Positions 47,697 to 60,361 of a DNA stretch of 64,000 nt are shown piece after piece. Position 1 is the first letter of the stretch, and the number at the start of each line of letters is the position of its first letter. The notes beneath the pieces are model-generated. The model searched no databases and was not told where the DNA came from. It saw nothing but the letters and a program-made list of their open reading frames with translations. The DNA comes from Mortierella alpina (taxonomy: Eukaryota > Mortierellomycota > Mortierellomycetes > Mortierellales > Mortierellaceae). The DNA lies in contig JANATF010000003.1 in assembly GCA_029449245.1 (NCBI GenBank), forward strand, positions 1,860,001 through 1,924,000, read 5' to 3'. The position numbers and the translations under genes were made by a program.

Positions 47697-49435
47697 ATGG
47701 AGATTGACTCGGACATTCCTCAATTCCTGGCTTCCCAGAAGCAGCAGGCTCCTGCTTCTCTCCAGAACTACTACAACACTTTTGAGGACCTCCATGAGCG
47801 CAAGTATGTCCTGCTCGGATGATCTAGATCTGTTCAGTCGTCTGGAGGCATGTGTGAGCCGGAATCCTTGGTGGCCAGGTCTTCCTCTACTGACTGTGTT
47901 GTTCGCATTCTTGTTTGTCATTTTTCCTGCAGGTTATGGCATCAGTTGACACTCTCAGTCCAAGAGTTTGTATCAAAGCCAGAGTCAGGACCCTTCCAGG
48001 TGGCGCTCTACCAGCAATTCATCTCAGAGTGGGAGTCAAAAATGAGCCAGCTCAAGTTGGTACTCTTGGGAGTATCCGCAGCCAGACAGATTCCAGGTAA
48101 TGAATCATCACAACATGGCTACTTTTCGCGTTGATGAGACCCTCTGCGTCGGTTACGATTACTCAGACATGTTGAAGTTGCTAATGATGTGTGCCCATGG
48201 ACCTCGATATGTTTAGATCACAAGGAGGCTAGAGAGTTTTTGAAGAACCTGACGGAAAAGGTCAACAAGGACGAGACGAGGGATGCATACGTACTCGCAA
48301 AGATGGAGACGACTCATTTTGGACTGTTGCTGGGAGATCTGGACTCGACCAAGAAGGATCTGGAAGAGTGCTCAAAGTACCTGGACAGCTTCGATTCGGT
48401 TGATCCCCAGATCAATGCCAGCTTCCTGCGCGTCTCTGCTGACTATTACAAGGTATGCGTCTAAGCACAACGTTAACAGCCAACCGTCTTCTTATGTCAC
48501 AGAAGAATGAAAAAAAGACGAACAGGAGTCTGACCGGTTTTTTTTTGCCCGCTGGATTCTCGCTTCTCTGGTGTTCTCGTAGATCAAGGCGGACTATGCC
48601 AAATACTACAAGAATGCGCTGCTGTACTTGGCTTGCGTGAACATTGACGATATCTCTCCCACCGAGAAGGCTAGCCGTGCAAATGATCTTGCATTGTCTG
48701 CACTTTTGGGAGACTCGATTTACAACTTTGGAGAGCTTGTAAGTGCCATGTATTGGATTTGTCTGTAGTCTTAGTACGTACGGCGGAGTGGAGGAACAGT
48801 GAACTCACCATGGCCTTACACCCCGAAATATAGCTGATGCATCCCATTCTGGAGTCACTCGCTGGCACAGAGCGCGAGTGGTTGAAGAACTTGCTCTATG
48901 CCTTTAACAGCGGAGATATCGGAAAGTTTGAGGCCCTTGCACCCCATTTTGCACAGGAGGTAAAATCCACTTGAAACTCTCTGCACATGTTCATACACGA
49001 TCACTTGTGTGTGAGGTTCTTTTCCCAGCTCTTCTTGTTGCAACATATTTACCGTGCTTTTTTTTCCAACGAAATCAGACCATCCTCCAGTCCAACATGA
49101 CTGCCCTTCGTCAAAAGATCTGCTTGATGTCTCTTACAGAGACGGTCTTCAAGCGCAGCTCCGATAACCGCTCGATTCCATTTGCCACCATTTCGTCGGA
49201 GACCAAGCTGCCCCTGGAAGAGGTTGAGATTTTGGTGATGAAGGCACTCTCGCTTGGGTTGATCAAGGGGACCATTGACCAGGTGGAGGCCGTCGTTCGC
49301 GTGCATTGGGTTCAGCCCCGTGTTCTGGACAGGCACCAGATCAAGGGCATGCAGGAGCGTTTGGTTGCCTGGAGCGAGAATGTGAAGAAGACTGCGTTGA
49401 CGATGGAGGCTGAGGCTGTTGACGTTTATGCGTAG
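47697..49435 (+). CDS. RPN9: 26S proteasome lid subunit RPN9 (PSMD13)
   Basis: Non-catalytic lid subunit of the 19S regulatory particle. Exons: 47697-47803, 47933-48096, 48217-48452, 48583-48738, 48834-48959, 49079-49435; 381 aa against 376 for human PSMD13. The N-terminal helical repeats include LWHQLTLSVQEFV and DSTKKDLEECSKYLDSFD; the PCI domain lies in about residues 240-350 (TVFKRSSDNRSIPFATIS, EEVEILVMKALSLGLIKG). All exon joins are supported by conserved residues on both sides. Confidence 0.95.
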
Positions 49436-51498
49436 AAGCAGAAAAAGAATGCGAGTTTCAATGCAAAAACTGCTCAATAGTAAAAAAAAAAAAAGGAATC
49501 CAATTGTGAAGAAAATAATGTTTTCGTTGCTTGTTCGACCATTCTTTTGGCGGAGCGACCAGAAAGAATGGACGATATGGCCCTTTCTCGGGATTGGAAC
49601 TATGTCCCCGCTCCCGTTGCTGGAAAAAGCAAGGGGACCCCGACTGAGCTATGCCGTCTGGTTCTGTGGCCCCCCTCCGACGAAACGACGCGAGGGCGTC
49701 CGATTCTGAAATAGACTCGGTCTATAGCGCAATGCTTGGGGCTGTGGATTGCAGTCCATTTAGGATGGAGGGGCGAATATACGCGGTATGTCATCGCCCG
49801 AACCTTGTTGAGAGATGAAAAAAAAAGAAGACAGCAGCTTGGAGAGAGAGGGCGAGCGAGAGGGGTGACCGGCGGGGTAACAGGGCAAGGACGACAGCAA
49901 GAGTCGGTCCACTCTACTGAGCGCTGGTGTTGGTGTCGCGCTGTTTTGGCCCGCAAGGTGTTTTCGGTCGATCGAGACACACATGGCAATATTGCTCCTA
50001 GGAGGGGGATACACAAACAAGAGACAGGCAAACAGAGAGCGATCAAGCGCAGGAGGGCATGCCCGCGGCACAGTCCGGAGCAGTAGTAGATCGAGGAGGG
50101 CGAAGGAGCGTGTGCGGTGTGCGGTGGGCTGTGCACGAATGAGGCGAGGACGGCCTCTGCCCAATCGCATGGTGGGGCATGGTGAGAGACGGGGCAAAAG
50201 CAGAGGCACGCGTGTGGTGGCAAAAACACATAAAGGGAAAGCAATTTGACTTTGGGGAAGTGCCTCTCCCACCCGTCATTTCTGTCGGCCTTTCTTTCTC
50301 TTCCGTCTCTCACACTCTCTCTCGTCTTGGTCAAACACATCCCCCTCTCTCTCTCACTCTCTCTCTCACTCTCACTCACTCACTCACACACACTCTCTCT
50401 CTCGCTGCCTTGACTCGCCACCACCTCTCCTTTCTGTCGCTCCATTCCGGTGCAGCGCTCTCGCTCTCTCATTCCTGCTTGTCCACACTACCCACCAGTC
50501 TCTGCTTGGCTCACTGACGCCCACTGCAGTTCTGCAACACCCCGCATCCACTCGCTCGGCGAATCGAAACAAGACGTCGCCTGCATTCCTGGCTGGCTCT
50601 CCTGTGCTCATTCCTCTCGTTTTTGTTTAAAGCAGAGCGCGGGACAAAGAAGGTATACTTATTAGTGGCAACGGGCAGAAACTCATTGAGCTTTTTTTTT
50701 TTACGACCTTCCCTCCACCTGATCGAGGCGTTGTCAAGCCCTTTCGGAATCGGGAGAGGGCACAAAGGGCTGACTTCTTGTTTGACTGACCCACCCTCGT
50801 CAGGAGTCTCAGTCTCGGCGGCGTATGGGCAGAAAATAAGAGTGTGTGTTTGACACGACAGCCCTTCTTAGCGCGCAACTAAACTAGTCTTTTGAGCTGC
50901 AGACTGGGTGGTTGCCTCCTCTTGTGGCTCTTTTTCGCCACAGACGCAGCTGCAAGGCGCAGGGCTTTGTGGGCATCGTTCTTGCGCTTCTTCATAATTC
51001 CTCCTCGGAGTTGTTTTTTTATTCCCTCACCCTCATCCCCCGAAACACATCTCCACACCCACACACATGGCGGATTCGTCTGGGCGTATTGTCAAAGGAG
51101 TCAAAGCTTGTCAGAAAAAAAACACAAGCACACAACGCACACAAAACACAAGACACAAACCGACAATACACACAGACCTGTAGCGTCACCACGCGGTTCG
51201 CTCTTTTGCTCACTTCCCTCGTCCTCTCTCACTCTCTTTCTCTCTCTGTCTCTGTCTCGCTCCTGCCTCCTCATTTGCTCTCTCCTTTCTTCCATCTTTC
51301 CTTAACCTATTCCGGTCTTTCCATTGAATCAGTCTGCGCTCCATTCACTGACATTGTCTATCCCGCACTCGCTCCTTCTTGGCTCGATTTTTTTTCTCCT
51401 CGCTTTCTATTCCAGAAGAAAAGCCCTGCTAGTCCATTCGTCCTTTCCAAGAGACAGGCAAGCGCACAGTCTTGCTGCATCGAATACAACAGGGCAGC
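49436..51498. promoter_or_regulatory. 2-kb intergenic region and leader of the Rho1 GEF gene
   Basis: It holds an A-run (49482-49493), a tRNA-like A-box/B-box pair on the minus strand near 49592-49651 (see findings), CT microsatellite-like tracts (50341-50402, 51225-51290) and an ACACA-rich stretch (51119-51175). The pyrimidine bias explains the long minus-strand ORF at 49600-50379. I recognise no coding gene. The last several hundred bases are probably 5' UTR or promoter of the GEF gene. Confidence 0.4.
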
Positions 51499-54400
51499 AT
51501 GGCCTCGTACTCCAACCCACCGACCAATCAGAGCAACGGAAGTCGCGCCAATCCTCTTGCGCCGGTCGCTTACACCCCGCAGAGCTCCTACGTATCCAGG
51601 AAGGAAACGAGGAATAATAGTATCTCTCGAACCAGCAATGGCGCTTACAGTCACCAGAGCAACACTAGTACCTCCCATACTGCGCAGGAAGAAACAGCCC
51701 ACCTATCACTACCATTCAACGGATCGTCCGCTCAACACCCACTGCCTCCGCTTCAGCACCAACATCCATCCCAGCAGCCAGACTATCAGCAGCAGTATCA
51801 GGCCCAGTACGGATACGGACATGGCGGCGGTGCTGCGAGGCGCTCAACGGATCAACTGTCCATTTCCGCAAACAACGGATCTGTGAGAGAGACGGCGTCC
51901 CAGCGGCAGTTGGCACAGCAGCCCGTCTATCACCCGTCAATGGCAAAGTTGTCGCAGGTCAACGAGGAACAAGGAATCGAGCCCAGACAGTCCTTCCAGT
52001 ACAACAGCAGGAACCAGGACGGCGCCCAGGCTGATATCCAACAGGATGTATCCAACCTTCACATATCTTCGCCTCTAAGACAACGATCACACGATGGTGC
52101 CTATAGCGCCTCTCAGCAGCACGCAGCGCAGCATGCTCAACAATACCATCCCTATCAGCCGTTTGATCCACAGCAACAGCAGCAGCAGCCCCAGCACCCC
52201 TATGCCGAAGGTCTTCCGTACCCTCAACAATCACCCACAACCAGCTCCGCAAGCCAGCTTTATCGCACGTCAACAGGCTCGTCCACGACACAAACCTCGT
52301 GGAGCCAGCCCTCATCGCCTGGATTTCCACCGTCGGTATACAACGGAAAGCACGGACTGCAGGAACCTGGAGAAGGCAGTGAGCCGGTATATCTTTCCGA
52401 AGCAGGACGACTCTTGATTGACTTTAACCCCGGTCTCTTGTCGACGATCGCTGTTGCCTTTCGAGAGAAGATGCTCCAGAATGAAGCCAAGAGACTAGAG
52501 TCAGCCAACTACGGTCTCGAATTCCCTGTTACTTTTACTGGCAAGGAAACTGTGGTATGGAACCTGCATGCCTTTTCCCATCCATGTCAAGTCTCGGAGA
52601 TAGGATGTTGCACTTGGCGCTGTGAAGATGCATTGTTGAATTTGCGCCTTGTCTCTAAAAAAAAAGTTTTAACCTTACCCCCTTTTCCACCCCATGTGAT
52701 GTTTTAGGATGTTATTATTGAGCTGACAAACCTGGATCACAGACGACACGCATTGTCCATTGCCCGGTCCCTGGAAGAGCAGCTTTTGTTCTTTGGCGGA
52801 GGCATCAACCAGCTCTTCGACTCGAACAATGATCAGTACTTTTTCTCAGAAGCGGCATTGGCTTACATCCCAGGCAAGACAGAGTTCCCATCTGTGCCTG
52901 TAGGAGTATTCCCACACTCTACCCCTTGCTACACCTACGACTGTCATCCTGGTGGAGCACCATGTTACTCTTACCTTTGCCCCAATCGCCAGAATATTGT
53001 AAGTTGTCGTTGATGAGGTGTAATGGACGCTGCTGCGGTGTTGATTGCACAGAATTGCGAAATACTCAAGCTTCTTTTCCAATAGGCCAGTGTTTTAGAG
53101 AGGCAGAATAGTGATATGTCTGTCACTAGCAGTCAGGAGAAGGTCTGGGCCAACTCTGTTCCTGCGAGTGTGGTCGCAGCAGCATCCAAAAAGGAGCGAA
53201 ACCGACAGGAGGCCATTTTTGAGGTTGTTAATACCGAGAGCAACTACGTTCGCGATCTGGAACTCTTGGAGGAAGTATGTTCTGTCAGTTGAACTGTTTG
53301 AAGTCGAAAAAAAAAATGTTTTAAAGAGCGTAGCTGAAACTAATGGTGAGATGTCGTGGATTCTTTTTGTCATTAGATCTTTATTACTCCTCTCCGTGCC
53401 GGGGATATAATTCCTGACCCAGAAAAGCGCGAGCAATTGATTGAGGACGTTTTCCTCAACTTTCAGGAGATTCTTGATCTGAACAGGAAGCTTCTCAAGG
53501 ACCTTCGCACGCGCCAGGAGGAGCAGCCGTTGGTAGAGAGCATTGGCGATATTGTGCTGGCCCATATTCTTGGATTCGAGCAGGCCTATACTCGATACAT
53601 TCCCCGAATCACCATCTCCGAGTACTCGTACAAGAAAGAGGAAGCTCGAAACCCAAAGTTTGCCCAGTTCTTGAAGGACTGCACTCGTCATCCGGAAGCA
53701 CGCCGTCTTGGCCTCCGCCATTTCATTGGCCAGCCTTACCAGCGAATTCCCAGATACCCGCTCTTGCTCAGCGAAGTAGTCAAGAGAACTGACGAAGGCG
53801 TCCCTGACCGGGAGCTTGTTCAGGAGGTAATCAAGACGTGTACAGAGCTCGGAAAGCGCATCGATGCCTGCATGCCTGAAGGTGCTCGGCAGTTGAGGCT
53901 ATTGACCCTGCAGGATAAGATCGTGTGGAAGTCGGGCGATGTCCGACACGACCTCAAGCTGGCACACAAATCCAGAAAACTCCACTTTGAGTGTCTTGTC
54001 AAGCGACGATCCAACTTGGACGTGCAGATGATTGAACTCCGACTGTTCCTGTTTGACCAGTGTCTCCTTATGACCAAGGAGAAGCGTGACAAGTTGGGCG
54101 AAAGAGACGACTATGTATACCAAGTCTCCAAAAACGTAAGTCATTTGCATTGCATCTATTGCTTGTAGCATGTACACTTCTGTCCTTTCCGCTGACCTCA
54201 CGCTGCATGGATTGCATCAAATAGCCTATACCGCTGGAACTTGTCCAGGTGTGGGCGGACGAGGGCAAGCCCATGTCGATTATGAACGGGCGCGAGGCCG
54301 TTCCTGGTAAAAAGCTCAACAACAGCACCAAATCGACAAATTCGGCACACCGCAGCTCGACCTACATCGCTGGCCACGAAAACTCTGTCAACTACAGAGT

Positions 54401-55915
54401 CGGATTTCAGGAAACAAAGTACACCGCTTCAGTGACGATTGAACACCGTGGCCGTCGAGGCGGCGTCTATACACTCTATATGACAGCAGCAGACAGGGAC
54501 CAGTTTTTGGAGCAGATGGAGATTGCGCAGGCGCGTCGTCAGGAAGCCGTTTCTGGCTCAAACCTGTTCAAGTCCAGGGTCATTACTCACTATGGAGCCA
54601 CTCCTCCACTCCCGTCCTCGAATCTTGTCCACAACCCCATGGACGGTAGACGCGCCTCTTGCTCAGCACCCTACTTGAATGTGCTCGACGGGAAGAGGCG
54701 TGTAGTGATAGGAACAGAGGAGGGTGTTTACGTTGGTATGGAGGACGACCCATACAGTTTCAGACTCGCCCTCAGAGAACAGCATGTGAACCAAGTCAGC
54801 GTGCTGGAGGCATACCACATCCTGTTGGTTCTGACTGGCAAGGTTCTCAAGGCGTTCAACCTCAGCTGTCTAGATCGCAACTCTGAAAAGTCGCTGCAGA
54901 TGGGTCAGCAACTGGGCAAGAGCGTCCAGTACTTTACGGCTGGCGTTTGTTCAGGAAAGACGTTGGTCATCACCATGAAAAAGAAAAACGCCGGCGAGAG
55001 TCATTTCTCGGCATATGAACCCGTGGAGAATGCGGTATTGGGAGGACATCATCGAGGAGGATTCAGTCTAACGTTTGGCAAGTCAAACAAGTCGGAGTGG
55101 TTCAAGTTGTACAGAGAGTTCTACGTGGGCACGGATTCGTCGCAGTTGCTCATGTTGTCCAAGATGGTGTGCGTGGTGTGCCCCAAGGGATTCGAGATTT
55201 TGATGCTGGACAATTTGGATGAGACTCAGGTCTTCCCATCAAAGAAGGATCCCAACTTTGCATTCTTGGATGCTCGCGCATCCAGTGTACCAATCAGTAT
55301 GTTCAAGATCAGCTCGGATGAGTTTTTGATGTGCTATTCTGGTAAGTCGTCCTTCTTTGCTCTCTTTTTTTTTTTTTTTTTTTCAAGGATGTTTTCTAGC
55401 GTCGACATTAGTAGACCGTTCTGACTTACCGATGCTGAGTATCTTCTAGACTTTGCATTCACCATGACCAAGAAGGGGGCGCTGGCCAAGAAGGATCTCA
55501 TCGAATGGGAAGGCCGACCCGAGTCGTTTGCAGTGGCATACCCCTACGTTGTTGCATTCGAGGCAGGACTTATCGAGATCCGTCATATCGTGACGGGTGC
55601 ACTGGAGCAGATCATTTTGGGCAACAACATCCGTCGCCTGTATTCTAACGTGGATTTGAATGGCAGCGCTGTCATTCAGTTGATCATGTCCGACCCCAAC
55701 AATGGAGAGAGCAGGCAGATCGTGAAGCTTGTGAAAGCACCACCACCAGAAAAGACGGCACTCGAGCCAGCCCAGCCCAAGAGCCCTCAGCACTCCTTGC
55801 CCTCACCGTCGCACTTGATGGCGCCTGTCCTGCAGCCAGTCTTGTCCATCAATGGATCAGGGCCTGCAGTTCTGGCCTCCCATGCACACGCTGGCGATGG
55901 ATCATCGTTCCATGG

Positions 55916-55947
<32 letters not shown>

Positions 55948-56216
55948 TCCATCAGCATGGAGTCGCGCCACCTCCGATCCCGCAGCGACCCTCGCAAAGA
56001 TTATCGCAGCACATTGTCGCATCATATCCTATTCATCCTTATTCACCATCAACTCAGGCGTATCCTCAAGTTTCTATTCCTCATGACTTTAACGATGCCA
56101 GTGTACAGCCCAACGGTCAGCAGCACCATCAACAGCAACAGCAACAGCAACAACAGCAACAACAGCAGTACCAGGGAGGACATGCCATCTCATGGAGCTC
56201 TGGCGGCTATCCTTAA
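51499..56216 (+). CDS. ROM2: Rho1 guanine-nucleotide exchange factor (ROM2 type: DEP-DH-PH-CNH)
   Basis: Activator of Rho1 in cell-wall integrity and polarity signalling. Exons: 51499-52554, 52708-52998, 53086-53274, 53377-54135, 54225-55341, 55450-56216; 1392 aa. A Gln/Ser-rich N-terminus of about 320 residues precedes a DEP domain (FPVTFTGKETV, LDHRRHALSIARSLEEQLLFF). The DH domain starts RQEAIFEVVNTESNYVRDLE and has IGQPYQRIPRYPLLL. The PH region follows (CLVKRRSNLDVQMIELRLFL), then the CNH/citron domain (APYLNVLDGKRRVVIGTEEG to RRLYSNVDLNGSAVIQLIM). Two poly-Gln runs, at about 55917-55946 and 56137-56171, mark the tail. The order is that of yeast Rom1/Rom2. Confidence 0.95.
55917..56171. 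repeat. Two CAG/CAA (poly-Gln) tracts in the Rho1 GEF tail
   Basis: A CAG run at 55917-55946 and a CAA/CAG run at 56137-56171 both encode glutamine in frame. They are probably length-variable between strains. Confidence 0.85.
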
Positions 56217-56304
56217 TCTCGACTTTCCGGACCTGGTTTTACATACATCGTCATATACACTTATCCAATTCATCTAATGCTCAAAATATATTAAAAAATT
56301 GTTT

Positions 56305-58432
56305 CTATACTACAAGTTGCTGAACTCGATGCAATACTGCCATGCTGGCAGATGGGGTGTTGTACTGGCAAAGGAGTATCTCGGACGGTGCTTCTGCCTC
56401 CGCGGATTCTTGAATGATGAGCATCAAATGCTCCAGAACATGCGATGCCTTGTTGTGCAAATAATCATTGTCCTGAGAGATAACCGCCGATGCCAGCTCG
56501 GTGATTGTCTAACGGGTTACAGGCAGAGAGAGAGAGAGAGAGAGAATGGGAGTAACGTTTAGAAAAAACTTCAAAGCCAAGGAGTGGCCATATTCTTCCC
56601 CAGTCCATTTTGTTTTTGATGTCCTCTACGAACCTGCACATCCTGGTATGACGATGCGATGATGCCACAGCGATCCAGTAAGCGAATCGCGCTCTGCATC
56701 CTCACAAAGTCGCCTGTTTCCATCGCCAGAACCAAAGCCTGAAGACCATCCCACGCCGACCTCTTCTCTCTTTCCTTTGCAGAGTCTAAAAAGCCCGCTG
56801 TTTTTGACGACACGATGATATTCCCTGCCTGGATGAAACAGGCTGCCGCCGCATAGCTCATGCCCAGACCTTGGTTGTACACGAGTGCCATCTGTCTCAA
56901 CAAACCAGCCTCCTCCTCCTCCTGGGTCCTGGTTGCCTCCATACTGTCCTCCTCGCTCGATCCTGTCAAAGCCAAGGCCATTGCAAAAAGAACGAGCGAG
57001 GTCTCTGCAAGGTGGCGATCTTCCTTGGTCGTGCCTGCCCATGCTCCAGCCGCTGCCAGTTTTGTCGGTTGAAGGACGGTTGTAGAATAATGGTTGGTGG
57101 TGGATGACTGTGAAAGCATGGATGCGCTCTCGAGGAGGACTGTCAGCAGCTTGAGATTAGGATCTGCAGCCTTTTTGACCGCAGGAGGGGCGGCGGCGGC
57201 GCTTGAAGTAGTAAAGGAGGGTCGTAAGAGTTTTTCGGTCTTTGGATGGGTGCTCAGGAAGCGCTTGCAGTGTTCCAGTAACTGAGATGCTGAGCCGGTG
57301 CAGACCGTCTAGAAAAAGGTGTACAGAACTCGTGTAAGAGAAAAAAAAAAGGAAGGAACATGGCCCTGAAAAAAAAAACTCACCTCACACATCGATTGAA
57401 AATCATTCGGATCGATCTGCCAGCGTCCTTGGATCGCGTCCAGATAGTATTGAGAAGCCAGCGAAGGCGACTGATAAAAGATCAGGCGGGCTAGGGCGAG
57501 GCGAGACAGGTACAAGGTCATGCTGATCTGTGTTGGCGAGAGTGATCCTGGTGCTCCGCCAGGCGTCGTCACCGCCTGGAGACTCTCAAGGACTCGGATC
57601 AGAAGCGAGAGAGCCTTCGCAGTCTCTTGACTGTATCGAAAAGTCCAGAGTGCTAAAACGAAGGAAAATGTTTTCGTCCGTTAGATGCATGCATGACCTT
57701 CAATGGTGTGTTTGCCCATGTGTATCCTAACGCACCTTTTGCAATTTTCCAGAGCACTGGTGCTGCCATGTCTGGGTTCTGGCTGGCAACTCGTTCCGCC
57801 TTCCTGAACGACAGTAATGCCTCTGCAACCTCTGGCGGGTCCTGTTCTATTACACTTTCCTGTGTCCTTTGCTGCCTACCACCAACCGCGCCATTGGTAC
57901 CCTTCTGCCCTGACTGGTTCTTGGCTCCGCCTTTGTTCTTCTTCTCTGCTGCCTTGACGGAAGCAATGTGCTTGGCACTCATTTCATGGCTGTTCCAAGT
58001 CGCTTCGGAGCCAAAAGACTTCTTGCACACTGCACAGTTGTACCGTCCATCTACGTTGCCTCCTGCTGGTGTTTGTCGCTGAGGTTGTGCTGGTGGTTGT
58101 GGTGAGGTTCTCTGCTGTGTTTGCTTGGCTGCTCCGGTGGGTAGTGTATTAGATGCTGAGGCCTGCTGGTTGCTGAATCGCGAGTACTCGGCCACGAGAT
58201 CTAGCGAGTACGGCTCTGGGCGGACCAGAATAGGACTAAAGACTGAAATTCCATTGCATTAGAGAGAGGGAGAGTCATCGGTGAGAGGTTTTGTCCAAGC
58301 GAAGGAACCCAAGCACAGAATACACAGACAAGAGGCGCCTATTGCGGAATACATCGAGTCGCTGGGCTTACTGTCTCGTAGGATGCCCTGCTCTGTCCGC
58401 GGCAGGGCTGCTATGCATTCGTCTAGATTCAT
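56305..58432 (-). CDS. C2H2 zinc-finger protein of unknown function
   Basis: Exons (minus): 58432-58372, 58242-57736, 57652-57384, 57308-56634, 56508-56305; 571 aa. One C2H2 finger of the JAZ/matrin type (YNCAVCKKSFGSEATWNSHE then SAKH) lies at about residues 80-105, a type that often binds double-stranded RNA or sits in ribosome-biogenesis factors. The remaining 430 residues are helical and Ala/Leu-rich (LSPTQISMTLYLSRLALARL; AAAACFIQAGNIIVSS), like a helical-repeat scaffold, but I cannot name a repeat family. The small first exon (MNLDECIAALPRTEQGILRD) is supported by phase and by IFSPILVRPEPYSLDLVAEY after it. It ends 88 bp from the Rho1 GEF stop. Confidence 0.82.
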
Positions 58433-60361
58433 GGCCAGTGGTCTGTAAGATTGCAAAGACCCACTACTTAAAAAAAAAGGACAACTCTGTCTGCTGCAGC
58501 GCACGTGATCACAAGGAGTGGTCGATTCTTCTGGTGCGCCTCCGTCCTTCATCGGTCAACCCAAGGCAACTCGCACTTGTGTCGTACGTACCGACGGTGT
58601 CCTGGAGCGAGCGGCCCCAGTTCGAACTAAACAAGACCGATTCTTGTGAAAGAGAAACGGTGTGTAGTGCAACAAAAAAAAATGATTGGATTGCCTAACA
58701 TTGCAATTGTATCAAGGTAGAACTTGAGGTCCTCCGACTAGTGGCATTGACCTCCTGGGTCTATGTATTCTCTCGAACGGACCCCTGTGGGCTCCCAAGC
58801 TTGTTCAAACCCTCCCACTACTGTAGAACAATAATAATGCTGAAAGGGTTGGGTTGAGACCAGACCACACGAAACAATCGCTCTCAAATAGCTCGAGGTA
58901 GTTCAGAGTTCATGTTGGTGCTTAGGGCACAACAGCTCTTCCACACTTGCTGTGAGGACGTGCTGTGTTGTGAAATTTTAGTTTAAGCCTGTTGGACAAC
59001 GGCCCACGCACGAGTGAGCCTCGCCTTCCCTCATCCCCCCTTTTCTAGAATGCGAAGTTGTCGTCGCGCAAAGCCGGCCAAGCAAGGCTTCGTCCTGCAA
59101 AATCTGTGATATATTTTGAAAAAGAGTGTCTGCTAGAGCGTTTTTTTTGACACTGGTTGCCTTTTAGGCTAAAGAAAAAACTCGACAGCGATCCAATTGA
59201 GTGTTGCACCGAGCTGACTGTCCTTAGGCGTTGGGCGTTCCTTGGATCTGGAACTTTAGGTCCATACTCTTAGAGTATTAGAGAATGCAGTGGAAGACAA
59301 TCCACCTTTGGGCGCTGCACAGGTACCAAGCTGAAGCAAGCTCAATGCGGTGAAAGTCATTGGTTCTTGAAGATCGGGCCAACTCAAATTTCGTTCCAAC
59401 CTATTACGTCCCTGAAGTTGGGACCTGCCTGTGGAGAAGAACTCTGTGTATGATGAACCCTGTTTTCTGTAGTATTAACTCGAGTGGGCGTAAGGAGGCA
59501 AAAGAGACGCTGAGGTCGTCGTGTGACCCCACCCATGTCGCCCGCTATTTGCTTCAGACATGTTGTTGACGGTGTCGCAACACTTTAGCACACCTGTCAG
59601 GTGCGTGTCTCCATGGGGAGTACCCGCAGGGGGCACTGGATAGGTCGCGCGCCCAGCGTGTTGCTGTTGGCGCGGCAGATGCGCGGTCGGAGGAGGAGAG
59701 TGTGTGAATGCGGATCGGGCTGTGGAGCGGCAGCTGTTTTGAGCTCCAGCTGCTGGGATGTGGAGTGCGAGGGAGCCCAAGCATGTGCAAAGCAGAGGGA
59801 CCAACACACCTGCCGATGGATGGGTACCAACAATGTATTGTGTGGCACAGTGCATGTACTTGCTCTCGTTTTATTGTGAGGGAAGGGGCCGAGGGCGAAC
59901 AAAATCCACCGAGAGAGCCGATCAACTGAATCGTACCGACAGAATAGGACAATATCGGTGCATGGCGGGTGGTGTGCCTGTGGGTGTGCCTTCATTTCCC
60001 ATATCTAGCTCGCCCTGCCCGTTCTCGCTCTTTTCTTTTGCACTTCTCCTCCCCTGGTGCCTCTCCCACTTCCGTGTCCCCTCATCCTCGCACATCCTCG
60101 CACATCCTCGCCGATAACGCCCTCCACCTCTCTGACCGTTGTAAATAGTTCATACCACCCATACCATCCATACTGCTCTCCTGCCCGCCGATCGACTCAT
60201 CAGTCCCCACCCACAAGCTCTCTTAACGCCCGCTCTTGTCAGAGACTCACTGCCCAGAGATCATCCTTCTCCCCTTCTTCACTTTCTTCGCACTAAAGAA
60301 ACACAGAAACACACTCTGCTCTGCAACGACCCTCTACGCTTATCACAGTCAGCCAGCAGCC
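58433..60361. promoter_or_regulatory. 1.9-kb intergenic region upstream of the Frizzled-like gene
   Basis: Between two divergent start codons. I see only short spurious ORFs, A-runs (58677-58684) and a CCTCGCACAT direct repeat near 60082-60110. The last 350 bp are a pyrimidine-rich leader. No RNA gene is recognised. Confidence 0.4.

Noticed and set aside
49600-50379. Minus-strand ORF of 259 codons upstream of the Rho1 GEF gene
   Set aside because: Its sequence is Ser/Arg/Cys/Pro-rich from pyrimidine/purine bias, begins in a GAGA tract and has no conserved pattern.
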